From Blasia pusilla (Eukaryota > Marchantiophyta > Marchantiopsida > Blasiales), in the NCBI GenBank assembly GCA_050084515.1, contig CM114272.1, forward strand, positions 57,412,001 to 57,476,000: DNA of 64,000 nt. Reading direction: 5' to 3'. Positions 12,620-23,995 of this stretch are shown here, in pieces (the stretch's first letter is position 1; every line of letters begins with the position of its first letter). Both the position numbers and the translations under genes were made by a program. The notes under the pieces are model-generated. The model was given only the letters and a program-made list of their open reading frames with translations. It did not search any database and was not told the DNA's origin.

Positions 12620-14925
12620 AAAGTCTAGTTGTGTAACAGACTTAATATGCAATTTCGTGTCGATATCAGAGATTTCCTATGTCGGCATTTATCACTAGTA
12701 ATTCACAATGAATAAAGTTTAATTTTAAAAAATTTGACAAAAAATTAAGAAAAATAGGTTTTTAATAATACATCTAACTTGGTTCATGATAAAATTTCAT
12801 ATCTTTTCTTTTATTAATTTTTTAAAAATAATTTATCCCTTTTCTAATCTCCATATTTCAATAAATAAAAGAAAATCACTTATTTTGATGAATTTTTTCC
12901 CAAAAGAGAGATTAAATTTCCCCAAATCTAACTTGAAAGTTAAAAATAAAATAGAAATAAAACGTCTTCCTTTATTTTGAAGAATAAATTTCCCATCAGT
13001 GTCCTATTATTCTTTTCATTTTTTCCCAAAAGAAAAATTAATTTCCCCTCAAAACTGAACTTTAAATTTCGTTTGCATGAACCTTTGAAAATTAATTTCA
13101 AATTTTCAAATGAGGAAAGGTTAAAAAATAAATTGAAAAAAAACTCTGGAAGATTTCATGGGGAAGATGTTTAAATTTGAGTTAACTATAAATAATTAAA
13201 TATTATGAAAATCTTACGCATTCTTGTTTTCTGCTTACTTTAGGGTAAAATTTTAAAAATTCATGAATTCATGGACAAATTTGATAGGGGTCTTCAAATT
13301 TTTTCAAATAGTAAAAAAATTCACTCATTTTGATCCAAATTTTTTCTCAAAATATTCTTAAGAAATCCCTCACAATTCAAGCTTGAAAAGGAGATGAAAT
13401 GACACATTTCTAAAGTACTATGTAATTTCCCTTCCCAAATTAACTTAAAATTAAAACTTTTAGTTTTTTTCCTGAATTTTTAAATAATAATTTTAATTTC
13501 TAAAATGAAAAAAATAAACTGGGGATTTTTTTAATAACATTTAAATTTATTAAAACAAAAAATATTTTTTAAAAGGCTTCTTTTCTATTCAAATCTTAGC
13601 TTAGTATAGGGAAATTTAGACAATAATTGAGTATGTGACAGGTTTCACACGCGGCGTTCCTGAGGAGCTTCTTAGCCAGGGCTAACGCCCTTAAAAGTAT
13701 GATTACTAGTAAGTTCGCTCGCACGTGTTGTGACATTTCATGTGCATACAGTTACGCGTATCTTCTTTCCATCGCTAAACTAAGTCCCTCTTAAACAACT
13801 CAAAAAATTATTCCTTGGATGAAAATAAATTCATATAAAAAATCATACAAAAATATGAAGCCAAATTACTTCTCATGTTTCACTTCCTATATATATATTT
13901 TTTTAATAAATTTTTTATAGTAATTTCTACTTGTTTTGTTAATAGTATTGATGTGTCAAGTGAAGGAGAGAATTCAAAATTCAATAGGGCCTCAAATTTT
14001 TTTCTTCTTTTTGGGGGTTTCTTGGAGGAAGGGGGGAGGAGGGATGGGTGGTTTGGGGCACCATAAAATATTGAGTGTCACATATAGAGCAAGCAAAAAT
14101 TTCCAAGGAGAGACTAAGTATTAAGAAAAGAGCTTCAAATTCATATAGGGTTTATATGGATGGGGGTAACTAAAAAATGTGAAAAATATTGAGAGTGTAG
14201 TATAGGGTTGACTTATAGAGTGAGGAACTCCAAGGCCGTATTCGGCCAAGGGAAAATAAAATTTAACTAAATCTTCTAAAATTACATGAAAATGGTATGG
14301 CATACTAGATGTATGCTAGCCACAATATATGGAATGGTGGCTCAATCATATACAATACATTTTGTATATGTCCATTTTGGATCTATATATATGAAGTGGC
14401 ATGCATATGAACCTCATGGAATATGCACAACTTGCATGAGAATTTTGATTGAAGAGATATAGCCTATTTTCCACTTATCTAATATTTGAAAAGTGCCCTA
14501 TATTGGGAATATCAAAAACAAATCCATGTATTATCTTATCACTATTGAGAATCTTAGCCAAGAAGAATGAGCAGCCATTTGAAACCTACGATTTCTTTTG
14601 GCTTGAAAACTTTTTTCCGAGTTTTTTTTTAGTCGCTAAGAACTTGCAAAAATGAAATCTTGCATACACTTGGTAAAATGTTTTTGAGTATTTTGCGAGT
14701 CCAAGAAAAAAACCCCTTAGGACTCATAAAACACTCGTAAAATGGGAGTCCCAAATTCTGTGCAACTAGTTTGTAAGTTGATTATTTGCAAACTTGCAAG
14801 TGTGTTGCCTCAATGGTATGAGTATTCTCCCAACAAATTAAATCTTTCTAGACCAACTGAACTTGTAGGACTTATCTAAGATTCCTCCAAGTCCTAGGGA
14901 TAAAATTGAATGATATAGAACATGT
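12620..14925. other. Very AT-rich stretch, no gene seen
   Basis: There are long A/T homopolymer-rich runs and only short low-complexity frames. No domain, terminal repeat or RNA gene was recognised. Confidence 0.6.
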
Positions 14926-15605
14926 ATTCTTCCCATTCATCATAGCCCTAAGATTTTTGCTATTTGTAAATTCTTCCTATTTGCTGCTCCATTCTAGTAT
15001 CGAAAATAACTACAAGTAACTTGTCTTTGGATGCCATGTTATTGTAGAAAGGCATGGAACTGGTCCAAGATAAACCCCCCTCTTCCTCATGATCTCAAGT
15101 TGAGAATACATTGTCCAAATTGCTTTTTAACTAAATTCTTCAAATTTTGGAAAGTATCAAATACTTCATAATTTTCTTTTAGCAAGACTTAGTAAACTTA
15201 TGTCCTTCTAATGAAATCATCAATGAACGATTCCAAATTCTCGTTACCACTCAAACTAGATTGAGATGATGTCCATACATATATATGGACGAGCTCAAGT
15301 TTTCTTGATGAATGTTTGTCTCTTTTTGGAAATGGTTGGCTCGCTTGCTTACAAAATTGACAAGTATGACAATTTTGAAGGGAGATATGATAATCCTATC
15401 TCCAGGTTAGAGGTTTTTTTACTCTTCAATCTTTGATAGTTGATGTGGTTGATGAATGTATGAATAGGGTGGTCTAATCATAGAAGACTTGGAGATCTCC
15501 AAATCTCTACCTTTAGACTATTTTATCTATGAATTGTTGCTTTTACAACTAGTATAATAGCTTGTAGTTTGGATATCCTACTAAATCTATTTCCTATTAT
15601 TGCTA
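14926..15605 (-). pseudogene. Worn Ty1/copia integrase relic, left part
   Basis: The minus strand shows copia-type features: a CHTCQFC pair near 15370, then KLELVH and FIDDF further on, in the order expected for the integrase zinc finger and the start of its catalytic core. Stops and frame changes are frequent. The sequence appears to be interrupted by the Helitron at 15606-20854 and to continue at 20855. Confidence 0.55.
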
Positions 15606-15617
15606 CTAGTAAGGTGC

Positions 15618-15632
15618 CCGTGCGATACACGG
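15618..15632 (-). repeat. Helitron 3' terminal hairpin
   Basis: CCGTG and CACGG form a 5-bp stem around a 5-base loop, ending 8 bases before the terminal CTAG on the minus strand. This matches the subterminal hairpin typical of Helitrons and fixes the element's orientation. Confidence 0.85.
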
Positions 15633-15721
15633 ATGTAAGAGGGTTACTACATAAAGATGCACACGTGCAAAAGTGAATCATATATACACATTTAGGTGTG
15701 AAAATTTTAAAAAATAATTCA

Positions 15722-16284
15722 TTAAAAAATTTCTTTATATACTACATTTTGTGTATAATGAGCTTCCTCCTTTGAATGTTCATCATTACCAATCATAATG
15801 TGAATGGAACTCTTGTTTCCTACCCTAGATAATGTTACATATAATTGACCATGAGAGAAAACGAGATTCGGTAAATAAATTCCTACCTTTTCTAGAGTTT
15901 GACCTTGAGATTTATTAATGGTCATTGCAAAAGCTGGACGAATAGGGAATTGAAACCTACGAGATCAAATGGCAAACCAGAATCGGATGCAATCAATGGG
16001 ATATGTGGAATAAAAACTTGATCTCCAATATTTTTCTCGGTGATGATTTCAACATCTATACAATGTTGCATAAATCCATGAATTACCAATCTTGTCCCAT
16101 TTTCTTGTCCCTGTGATCCATTCATGTTTCGTAACAACATGATAGGTGCACCAATTTTCAAACACAAACGATGTGGCGGTAGTCCAAAAGGCAAGCATAT
16201 GTTCAAAAATTCAGTGGGATATATATGGCTTCTCTCCTCATTCGGAATAGAATCCACAATGAGGTATATATGTTCCTGTACCAA
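15722..16284 (-). pseudogene. Helitron helicase, C-terminal remnant (Pif1-like)
   Basis: Two frames joined by a frameshift near 15922 encode the end of a Pif1-type superfamily 1 helicase. Visible signatures are LKIGAPIMLLRN in the upstream frame and TINKSQGQTLE then YVTLSRVGN in the downstream one. Family knowledge places these near the last helicase motifs of Rep/Hel proteins, which drive rolling-circle transposition. The Rep nuclease, the Walker A motif and most of the helicase are absent, so the protein cannot work. The frame ends about 115 bases before the Helitron 3' end, as usual. Confidence 0.8.
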
Positions 16285-16958
16285 TAAATAAAAATTTAAT
16301 TAGATCAAAATAAAGTTAAATTTCTATTCAAAAATACATAATCAAAGTTTCTTCTTAAAAAATTGATGGAAAAGTAGTATTAAATTGTCCGATGCTTTGC
16401 GTAGAGCTAGAGGCCACAACTGCTTGATAGGTTGAAATAAGATCATATCAACCTCCTTCACAAGACGACCCTCAAGTAGAGTTGTCTAAGGGTGAGTTCT
16501 CTCACGTTACCCCTAGCTCTCCATCATAACAGTTCATCCATCTCTTGTTGTCGTCTTTCCATGACGTTTTCATATGCTCTCCTCCACTGCTTTGTGTGGT
16601 CAACCATTATAGCTCTTTGCCTTCCATGGAGGTAATCTCTGGCAATAGATTCTTTCAAAAGCCTCTCCATCTCTCTCTTCAATCTGATGTGCTCCTCAAA
16701 TTGCTATTCATACATCCCCTTCAAAACGTTGAATTCCGCGGCTAAATCAAAATTGCATTGGGAATTTGTTATTAAAATCTCCAACTGTGATAGACAAGAC
16801 ATTATCTCGCTATTATCCGGAGCACTCTCTCCACAAAAGGTTCGGGAAAGAGCACCTCTGTGTATGGGGCGATCAGAACTCTCCTTGGGCTCATCAAAGC
16901 TTGTATTACGACCTACATAGAGGTCATTCAAACCATCTTGTCTATCCTTCGCCCCCAT

Positions 16959-17510
16959 CTACACTTGCCCTTCATCTCCACTCTTGTAATGTATCTCTTC
17001 TTCAACACGACGATTTCTTGTATGACCATCCAAGGAAGATCGTATGCCTCTAAGGCTTCTTGATAATCCACCTTTCTGATAATGGCGTGATGACGCTCGT
17101 GGTGATGAAGCTTCCACTCTTGCTCGTTTAAACTGTGGCGGTGGGGTTAAACTATCTTCATCTAAGGGTCTCTTATTTCTTCTCAAAGATCCCTCATCCA
17201 CATCGCCATCTTGAACCTTCATTTCCTTCATCAACTCTATGACTTTGAGCTGAACAAATACCTTGCTCACTAATTTCTTCTTCCTCTTGGGGAGGTCTTC
17301 GTACTTTGGGAGGCCATTGAATAAATCCCAATCCTTTGTCCACTCATTCTCTTCCACTTTCCTTGCAAATTCTCCAATTGCACGCTCCTGCCACTTCAAC
17401 CGCAACTTCTTGAACTCTCATTTCATAACTTGTGGGTTAATGGCGCTCAACAAGTGCGCCTTCAATTCATCTTCCGTGACGAATTGCAAGACCTTCTTCT
17501 TCTTCACCTT
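16959..17510 (-). pseudogene. Unrecognised Lys/Glu-rich cargo frame in the Helitron
   Basis: On the minus strand a frame of about 148 codons (17405-16959) can be extended upstream to about 17510 across a single TGA. It is rich in charged residues and has a helix-like first half (KWQERAIGEFARKVEENEW) followed by a basic stretch and a Pro/Arg-rich tail. I do not recognise a family. It lies downstream of the kinase-like frame on the same strand, so it may be another exon of one captured gene or a separate capture. Confidence 0.4.
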
Positions 17511-17734
17511 TGCGGGGATCTGTGGTGTCTATGTATCGAGGGGTTCTTCCCCTCTTCATCCTCATTGTCATGAAGGCTAGGTCTCCATGAGGTGGAAACT
17601 CCATCTTGTATTTTACCAAAATACAAAAAGAAAGGATGATTAAGAAATGATTCCAATAGTAGTGATACGATGACACACGATACATCCATAGATCAATCAA
17701 GCTTCCTCATTTACAAAAATTCATAGTAACACAT

Positions 17735-19046
17735 TCATATTTTTGAACCAAGTCTTCCATTTCTCATGAAAAATATCCAATCCTCAAACGGATTTACAAT
17801 CACACTACCTTTACAATTTACTAGCCTTAATCCCAAATCTACATCGTCTACATCTAATACTTTTGCATTTGCTTTGTTATATACTATAAGATGCTCTAAG
17901 GTTTTGCGATCAAAGGGATTCGGATCTAATGCCCAATTTCCAATCCTTTCCAAATAAGTAAATCTCACATTCGCTTGGGCATTCCCGACAACGAGGTTAT
18001 ATGTCACATAGTTCAAATTCTTCACAATCATTCCTATGGCATAGATTTCAATGGCCTTACTAAAAGGGAGATTCTGAGGCTGTGCTGACATCTTTGGTGC
18101 TATATGCCCAACATGATTTTTTTGTTCATGATGCCACCATCTATGAGGTGACTCTAAGATTTCATCAGTCCACATGGCATTTCCCCAATCTCCAATGCCG
18201 ATGTATGGGTTAGAGTTAGATCCAAAATGGATGAAAATATTCCTAGCATGGAGGTCGATATGAAAAACCCCATGCTTGTTGACATTCTCCATGGTACCAA
18301 GAAGGGCAACCACAAGCTGGACGACATTTGATGCTATTGCAAGATATCTCATCTTTTCCGACTTTCCTAGACTAGCCCCGCCGTTCTTCAAGTTATGGCA
18401 TTCTCGTAGCCAACTTTCAAGGTGTCCACTATTCCAATATGGATAGATGGCATGCGATGGATCCTCGGTCAATCTTCTTGCAAACAACTCCTTGAGTCCT
18501 TGTGCATCATCAATTTTCTAGAACCTGATAGAGATGATTCCTCATACACCTTCATGCAATAGTACATATTTTCACTAAAGCCATGGGTTCCATTTATTTT
18601 ACAACGGTACACAATTCCGTGTAAATCGGTTCCCACAATATCGCTCGGATCATCTCCTACTAATATATTTTTATCAACAATCAATGTTATTGGACATGGA
18701 ACTGTCAATGTCAGCCCCACAGAAGTACTACGTCCCTTGAAAAGACGTTGAGCACTTCTTAACTCTACATCGAATCTTTCTAGGAGATCCGACTGTGCAA
18801 CATTCAGCTTCTCATCCTTATATGTCTTGAGATCGACATAGGCTCTCTCCAGGTTAACACCTTGTTGGGCATATCAGCCTCCGTGGCATCCACTTCCCAG
18901 TTAAATGCCTTTGCCACTCTATTGGATAACCTTTGCAATTCCAAGGTGTAGTCATGGAAACCATCCATACCCCTTGAAATGTAGGATCGTCTCTTCTCTA
19001 ATGAAACTTGGAAAAAGTAGTCTAACCATGCCTCTCTTACGGCCAT
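17735..19046 (-). pseudogene. Protein-kinase-like gene carried by the Helitron, frameshifted
   Basis: Three successive frames on the minus strand (from 19046, 18720 and 18487) read as one protein of roughly 430 residues with two single-base frame breaks, near 18860 and at an A-run near 18522. Kinase-like landmarks are a catalytic-loop sequence HIDLHARNIF (an atypical His-x-Asp-x-His-x-x-Asn form), followed by GDWGNAM in the place of the usual Asp-Phe-Gly, and later a helix with IEIYAIGMIV resembling the region after the activation segment. A glycine loop and a Lys are not clear. The substrate is unknown. Being inside a Helitron, it is probably a captured host gene or gene fragment. Confidence 0.55.
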
Positions 19047-19749
19047 GTTGAAATCATTCCTCGAATTTACTCTTTTCCTCTTGGCACTAACATTGGTCTC
19101 GTTTTGGTTTTCTCATGCTCTTGATGACCCAGATCCACTAGATATTTCTCTCGGATGAAGAAGATGAAAAAATATTTTTAAAATACAAGGGAAAGAAATA
19201 TACAATTGAGATAAGAAAATACTGAAAAGATAATGACGCGAGATGCTAAAACAATGGCTCAGAATATACGGGCGCATGAATGATGGAATGATAGTCTCAA
19301 TTTATGGTTGGACACTCAAAGGGAATAGATACATTTGGGCGTGTTTAAATTAGTCTTCTTGATCACCTCCATATCCCCGATATGCTGAGGCGAACCAATG
19401 AAACAAATCTGAAACTCAAAATCTTTGAATCGGAAATCTCAAAATCACCAAACAAGTTTAGTGACATAAGAGATCTCCACACTCACAACCACTAACCTAA
19501 TGTGGAGTCAATTGGAGTTTCTTTAGGATGCAACAAGGAACACAAATATCCAAGTTGGTCCCAAATAAAATCCAAGTACCTCCAAAAGGCGCCCAAGGGA
19601 TTTCCCCAAATTCCTAGTAACCTTGAAAGCCCTTAACTCATAAGGCACCAATGAAATTTGAAGCCTTAATCCAGATTGTCACACAAAACACACTAATACA
19701 TAAGGATAAGTGGGATAGTTACACCTATATTCCCCCCTTGTTTTATTCA

Positions 19750-20300
19750 TTTTGGGGGCCCCTTGTAGGCCCTTCCCTTATGGGTTTTACCCAAAAGGGA
19801 GAGGGGAGGAGAAGGGGGGGGGGGGAAGGGGAGGGGAGTGGAGTGGGGCCAAGTCCAAACTTGGCCCCAACCACTCAAAGTTTTCCACGCGTCCCCGCGG
19901 GGTTCCTGGGATGCGGGCTCCACGTGGACTATTTCGATTGGCCGTACTAATGGCCGGCTACGGCGGGACCAACCACGGGCAATGGTGGGGGAGATGGTGA
20001 GCGGGCTACGACAGGCTACATTGGGCCCGTACTCTCCAATTCTCGGCTTTGGGTCGCACGGCTGCCCAAGACGTGGTAGCATGAAGGTAGGGATTGAAGT
20101 CGGGTTGCGGTAGTCGGGAAAAATCGGTGACCAGGTGGACGACAACTACACAAATGGGACACGACGGCGAGAATAGTAGTGCAGTCGCAGTGGGCGGAGG
20201 CACGAGGTCGGCGGCCCCGTGTCAAGACGCGTGCACGAGCGAGATCCAATTGAGGACGGACGTGAGGGTTTCAATAGCCATGTAGTAGCGGGAAAATTGT
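19750..20300. other. GC-rich patch inside the Helitron
   Basis: This stretch is markedly GC-richer than the rest of the Helitron and includes a run of about 13 G near 19816. Many overlapping frames result from the composition alone. It may be captured host DNA such as a promoter or first exon, but no product is recognisable. Confidence 0.4.
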
Positions 20301-20564
20301 AAGAAAAAATGCAGCTATGGTCGTGGTGCAGTTGTGGTTCGCTCTATGAGCCCACTATTTTGTCCTCTTCCTACATCACCCCCTAAAAAAATGGATCTAC
20401 CACAATTGGTGGGTCAACTCCCCCAAGAATTTTTTTCACTCAACTTCACTTCAAATTAAGGGTTTCCACTTCCTAACCCTCTAAAAATGAATGATTTTTT
20501 ACTTTTCTACACCTCTACTAAGGAGTTACCAAAGAAAATTGGAAATTTCACTCACACGGTAGCA

Positions 20565-20820
20565 CGATGGCTACGGCAGCTTGCTCAATCAACCACAACT
20601 TTGTGCTCCAAACTCAAATTGCACACCATTTCTTCAACAACATACATCATTTCCTGATCTACAACCTCCTTAAATTGGTTTCTTCATTTGACCTTCCAAT
20701 AAAAACTGACAGGGGCACTCGTGCAACCCAATGTCTCTTCTCCTGCAAAAAGTTTGGCAACGCTTTTGGGATGATTTCTCCCAATGAAAATTGAAAACTT
20801 GTGAAAATATCAATCAGCGA
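20565..20820. repeat. Helitron 5' subterminal segment, shared with the gypsy leader
   Basis: This block is similar to 51770-52035, with common words such as AAAACTGACAGGG and CCCAATGTCTCTT and matching order over about 250 bases. The same orientation relative to the minus strand is kept. Either the gypsy leader contains a piece of a related Helitron, or both captured the same host sequence. Confidence 0.6.
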
Positions 20821-20854
20821 AGTGAGTGTGAATTTCCACTTTTAATAGTATAGA

Positions 20855-21040
20855 TGGGTGCCTCTTGGATTGGAAGTCCCAAATATTTGATACAAGGCTC
20901 TTATTTGGAATCATGCCTTCTATTTTTGAGATTTTTTCCAATAAGCTAAACAACCTTGAATCCCATATTCAATAATGAAAATTACGCCCATCATCAAACA
21001 TTTCAGGTTTGCAATCGAAGTCTTTAGCATTTTATGGGGG
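20855..21040 (-). pseudogene. Copia relic, part beyond the Helitron
   Basis: This sequence continues the copia relic that ends at 15605. On the minus strand it reads IFGTSNPRGTH-like fragments and degenerate flanking text typical of decayed copia pol. It supports the Helitron having inserted between 15605 and 20855. Confidence 0.4.
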
Positions 21041-22162
21041 CTATTTCTCCAAACTTGAAGGGTGTGTCTTGGTCCTTGAAAACTTGCTATGGTGAGTGAA
21101 GAGGAGAGGAGCGCGAGCTTGGCGGCTAAGAAGCAATCAAGAGGGCGGGCGAGAATGGAGGGACGTGTAGTTTAATATACCGAAACGAAGAGAAGGTCTT
21201 CTTCTTTGTTTTGATTTGCACCATGACTCATATAGTGAAGTATTTTTATTTTTTATTTTGTTTCATATATCTATGCTCCTATTAGGGTTTCTTGTGTAAG
21301 CATTATGTTGTCATGTAGCGTACGCTCCTTAGGTAACTTCCTTTCATTCACCCCTCCCTCCCTTCTATGGTCATATTCATTTTTTATCCTCATTTCTAGC
21401 TCATGCTTGATCCATGGTTATTGCTATCACTTCACCCTCATATAAATCCTTTTCCCATCCGTTTTCATATGCATTTACCTATTCTCTTCCCACAGCCTTA
21501 GTATTGCCATGAAGCCACTAGTTATAGTTGGGGAGGGGATTTGGGACTAGAAGTCCTAGGTGGTGAAGATAGACAAGAGTTTATTCTAGGGGGATCATTA
21601 CCAAGGACGGGAAGAGATTAGATTACCATGGTTGCTAGTTCAAATGGGGGAAATATGGGCGGTTTTAGTGGGGTTTATCTCCCAAGATTGATGAAAGGGG
21701 TCATGTTCTCTTCTTGGTGAGTACGTTGTATCCATACCTTGACCCATATCAACCCCACTTGTGGGGACCTGTGGGTCATCTAGCCGGGATACGAAATGCC
21801 CATGTTGTCTCAAATTCTTCACTCATTCAGGAATTCGGAACCACTTAGCGGAAAATTAAGCACCTTGACTTTGATAGATTTGGATGAGTGATCCTCTAGT
21901 CAACCATTGATGCTCTTCAACGCTTCTTGCATTATCACCTCCTTCTCAGGCATGGGATTGGTGGATGATCCACCGTGGCAACATCATAGTTGTCTTTGAG
22001 AAACCCATTTTCCTTGCCCGAGGTTGCTCCATAGGATCCCCTATGCTATCCGGGATGACCTCCATGATGCTTTCCCTCTCTCCCTGGCTAGGATTGCCCT
22101 TGAACCTATGGAAAAGCTCTCTTGGTAATTACTAATTCTCCTTCCATGATGGTATCTCCGTT
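21041..22162. other. Stretch upstream of the copia insertion, no gene recognised
   Basis: Only short frames are present. Because sequence resumes after the copia element at 27524 with a reverse transcriptase relic, this part may belong to the upstream region of the same non-LTR-like relic. That is inference. No domain is visible here. Confidence 0.35.
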
Positions 22163-22167
22163 ATACC
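22163..22167. repeat. Target site duplication ATACC, left
   Basis: ATACC directly precedes the left LTR and is repeated exactly at 27524-27528 directly after the right LTR. A 5-bp duplication is normal for copia integration. Confidence 0.85.
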
Positions 22168-22481
22168 TATTGAAGATTGAGTTACAGTCAAGCTCATGAG
22201 ACACCTGAACTGCTACATTTGGCACTCGCACGAAGTAGGGAAGCTTAATCTTGGTTAGTCAGTTAAGCACGATTATCTTAACTAGGATTAGTTAATCACA
22301 ATTAGGCTAACTCGAGACTATGGTTAAGGATAGGGTTAGGGTTGCTTGTACATACCCTATATAATTGAGAAGAGGACCAGCCTCCACTCATTCTCTCATT
22401 GCAAATTTCGTTCTCCATGGTGATGTGTGTGTGTGTGAGAGCCGTTTTCCACCAATTATGCTTGTTTAGTAGTTTTCCACA
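22168..22481 (+). repeat. 5' LTR of the copia element
   Basis: It starts TATTGAAG and ends TTTTCCACA next to the primer-binding site. The partner at 27210-27523 ends in CCATA. It contains a TATATAA box at 22358-22364 and a short run of TAGGG units just upstream of it. The start TA instead of TG is unusual, but both LTRs and the truncated copy ending at 33684 share TATTGAAG. Confidence 0.9.
22358..22364 (+). promoter_or_regulatory. TATA box in the copia 5' LTR
   Basis: TATATAA lies about 120 bases before the LTR end. It is also present in the 3' LTR at about 27400-27406. It is the probable core promoter for the element's transcript. Confidence 0.6.
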
Positions 22482-22493
22482 TGGTATCAGAGC
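22482..22493 (+). promoter_or_regulatory. Primer-binding site (initiator Met tRNA type)
   Basis: TGGTATCAGAGC directly follows the left LTR. This is the sequence complementary to the 3' end of plant initiator methionine tRNA, the usual primer for copia reverse transcription. Confidence 0.9.
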
Positions 22494-22998
22494 GGGAGGA
22501 GAACATCACTTGAAATTCTTGGTGTTTGAAGAGAGAAGAGAGGCAAGAGAAGGCACAATTTCAGTTCGGGAGAAGGAAATTTTATTCAGAGCTCAGTTGG
22601 TGCAGATTTCAAGTGGAGCTTTGATGGTGATAAAACTTTGGAGGCGTTTTTGAGGGCTTTCCCTGTCGATTCAGCCGTCAGGATCCGAAGCGGCTAGAAC
22701 AATCCCTAATGTTGGTTCTAGATGTCATGTAGAGCTCATCTAGAGCTTTCCAACGCACTCAAAATCGCTTGATTCTGACACTCTGATCTCCTGCAACAAT
22801 AATTTCAGTGTAAGAAAGTGCAATTAGTGAAGAAAAGTAGTGCAATTTGCTCTCTACAGGCTAATTTTGACTAGTTCTTTCATATAGTTGATCAATTTTG
22901 GAAAATTTCGGGTCAATTTCTGTGTAGGAATGATCTATGCTTCAATTGGAGAAGTAGAAAGCACGAAATTATATTTTTTGTGAGTGAAATCGTTTATC

Positions 22999-23965
22999 AT
23001 GGAGTATTCCTCAGCATCAATCATAGGCGAGAAGCTAGACAAGCAGAATTACAATGTCTGGAAGTTTCGCATGAAACAATTCCTTATGGTTCAAGAAATA
23101 TGGGAGCTTGTCACAGGTGATGAGGCCAAGCCAGAAGGTGACTCAACATACTTGAATGTTCGCGCTTGGAACAAACGCGCAAGGCAAGTAATCCACTATA
23201 TTTCAATAACGATTAGTTCGCCAATGATAGATCTCATCCAAGATGTTGAGACTCCGAAGGAGCATCCAAGATGTTGATACTCCAAAGGGGACCTCGGATG
23301 CATTAGAAAAGCTGTTCCAGATATCTACAAAGGCCAGAAAGCTTCAATTGAAACAGCAATTGAACGAAGTGAGGAAAGGATTGCAGAGCATCAATGATTA
23401 TATTTTGAGTATCAGACATATTGTTGATCAATTGAATAGCATTGGAGTGACAATAGAAGATGATAATCTGATCTTATTCACTCTTCAAGGCCTTCCAAAG
23501 GATTATAAGTCCTTTGAGACCTCTATCTCTGTGAGAGAGAAGTATCCAACCTTTCAAGAGTTAGTTCCTCTATTGATCAGTGAAGAGATGCGCCTAGTAA
23601 GTAGCGGTAGCTTGTCTAGTCTACAAGAGAGTACACTATTTGCAGGTTATGGATCAAACAGAGGCAGGGGTCGTGGCAGAAACTTCCGTGGTCGTGGTGG
23701 ATATCAAGCACATGGAGGAAGAGACACTCAATATAACGTCACTCAATCAACTACGAACCAGTACCAGACACAATCACATGGTGGTGGTGGTGGAAATCAT
23801 TGAGGTCGAGGTCAGAAGCAGAGGGTCCCTGGATCTTGCAATTACTGTGGGATAAAGGGTCACCATGCTAAGCTTTTCTTTAAGAAGAAGGCAGATATGA
23901 GAACAAGAGCCTTACAACAACAAAACTATGTGGAACGACAACACCAAGAGCAATACCAAGAATAG
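22999..23965 (+). pseudogene. Copia gag (UBN2-type) with zinc knuckle, broken
   Basis: The frame starts at an ATG at 22999. Its first part has the copia gag signature with LDKQNYNVWKFRMKQFL, then continues in another frame with LKQQLNEVRKG and a Gly/Arg-rich tail. The break is a 28-bp tandem duplication (23235-23262 repeated at 23263-23290), which shifts the frame by one. A zinc knuckle CNYCGIKGHH lies near 23840, but its last Cys appears replaced by Phe. TGA and TAG stops follow the Gly/Arg region. Gag would form the particle that packages the RNA. Confidence 0.85.
23235..23290 (+). repeat. 28-bp tandem duplication in copia gag
   Basis: Two adjacent copies start at 23235 and 23263 and differ at a few bases. 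Twenty-eight is not a multiple of three, so the duplication itself breaks the gag frame. Confidence 0.85.
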
Positions 23966-23995
23966 CAACATTCACAAACGGAGCATCTCTTGGTC

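Larger units (their letters stand above)
15606..20854 (-). mobile_element. Helitron with cargo, both termini visible
   Basis: On the minus strand the element begins TCTATACTATTAAAAGTGG at 20854, preceded by A, and ends in CTAG at 15609-15606, followed by T. This is the A|T insertion rule of plant Helitrons. A hairpin (CCGTG/CACGG, 5-base loop) lies 8 bases before the CTAG end. Only the last part of the Helitron helicase remains, so the element is non-autonomous. Its interior holds a kinase-like frame, a Lys-rich frame and a GC-rich patch. It appears to have inserted into an older copia relic. Confidence 0.85.

Noticed and set aside
19747-20249. Overlapping long frames in the Helitron GC-rich patch
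   Set aside because: All six frames are open because of composition; none shows a domain.
22330-22345. Telomere-like TAGGG units in the copia LTR
   Set aside because: Only about two units, present in both LTRs as part of the element; no telomeric array.
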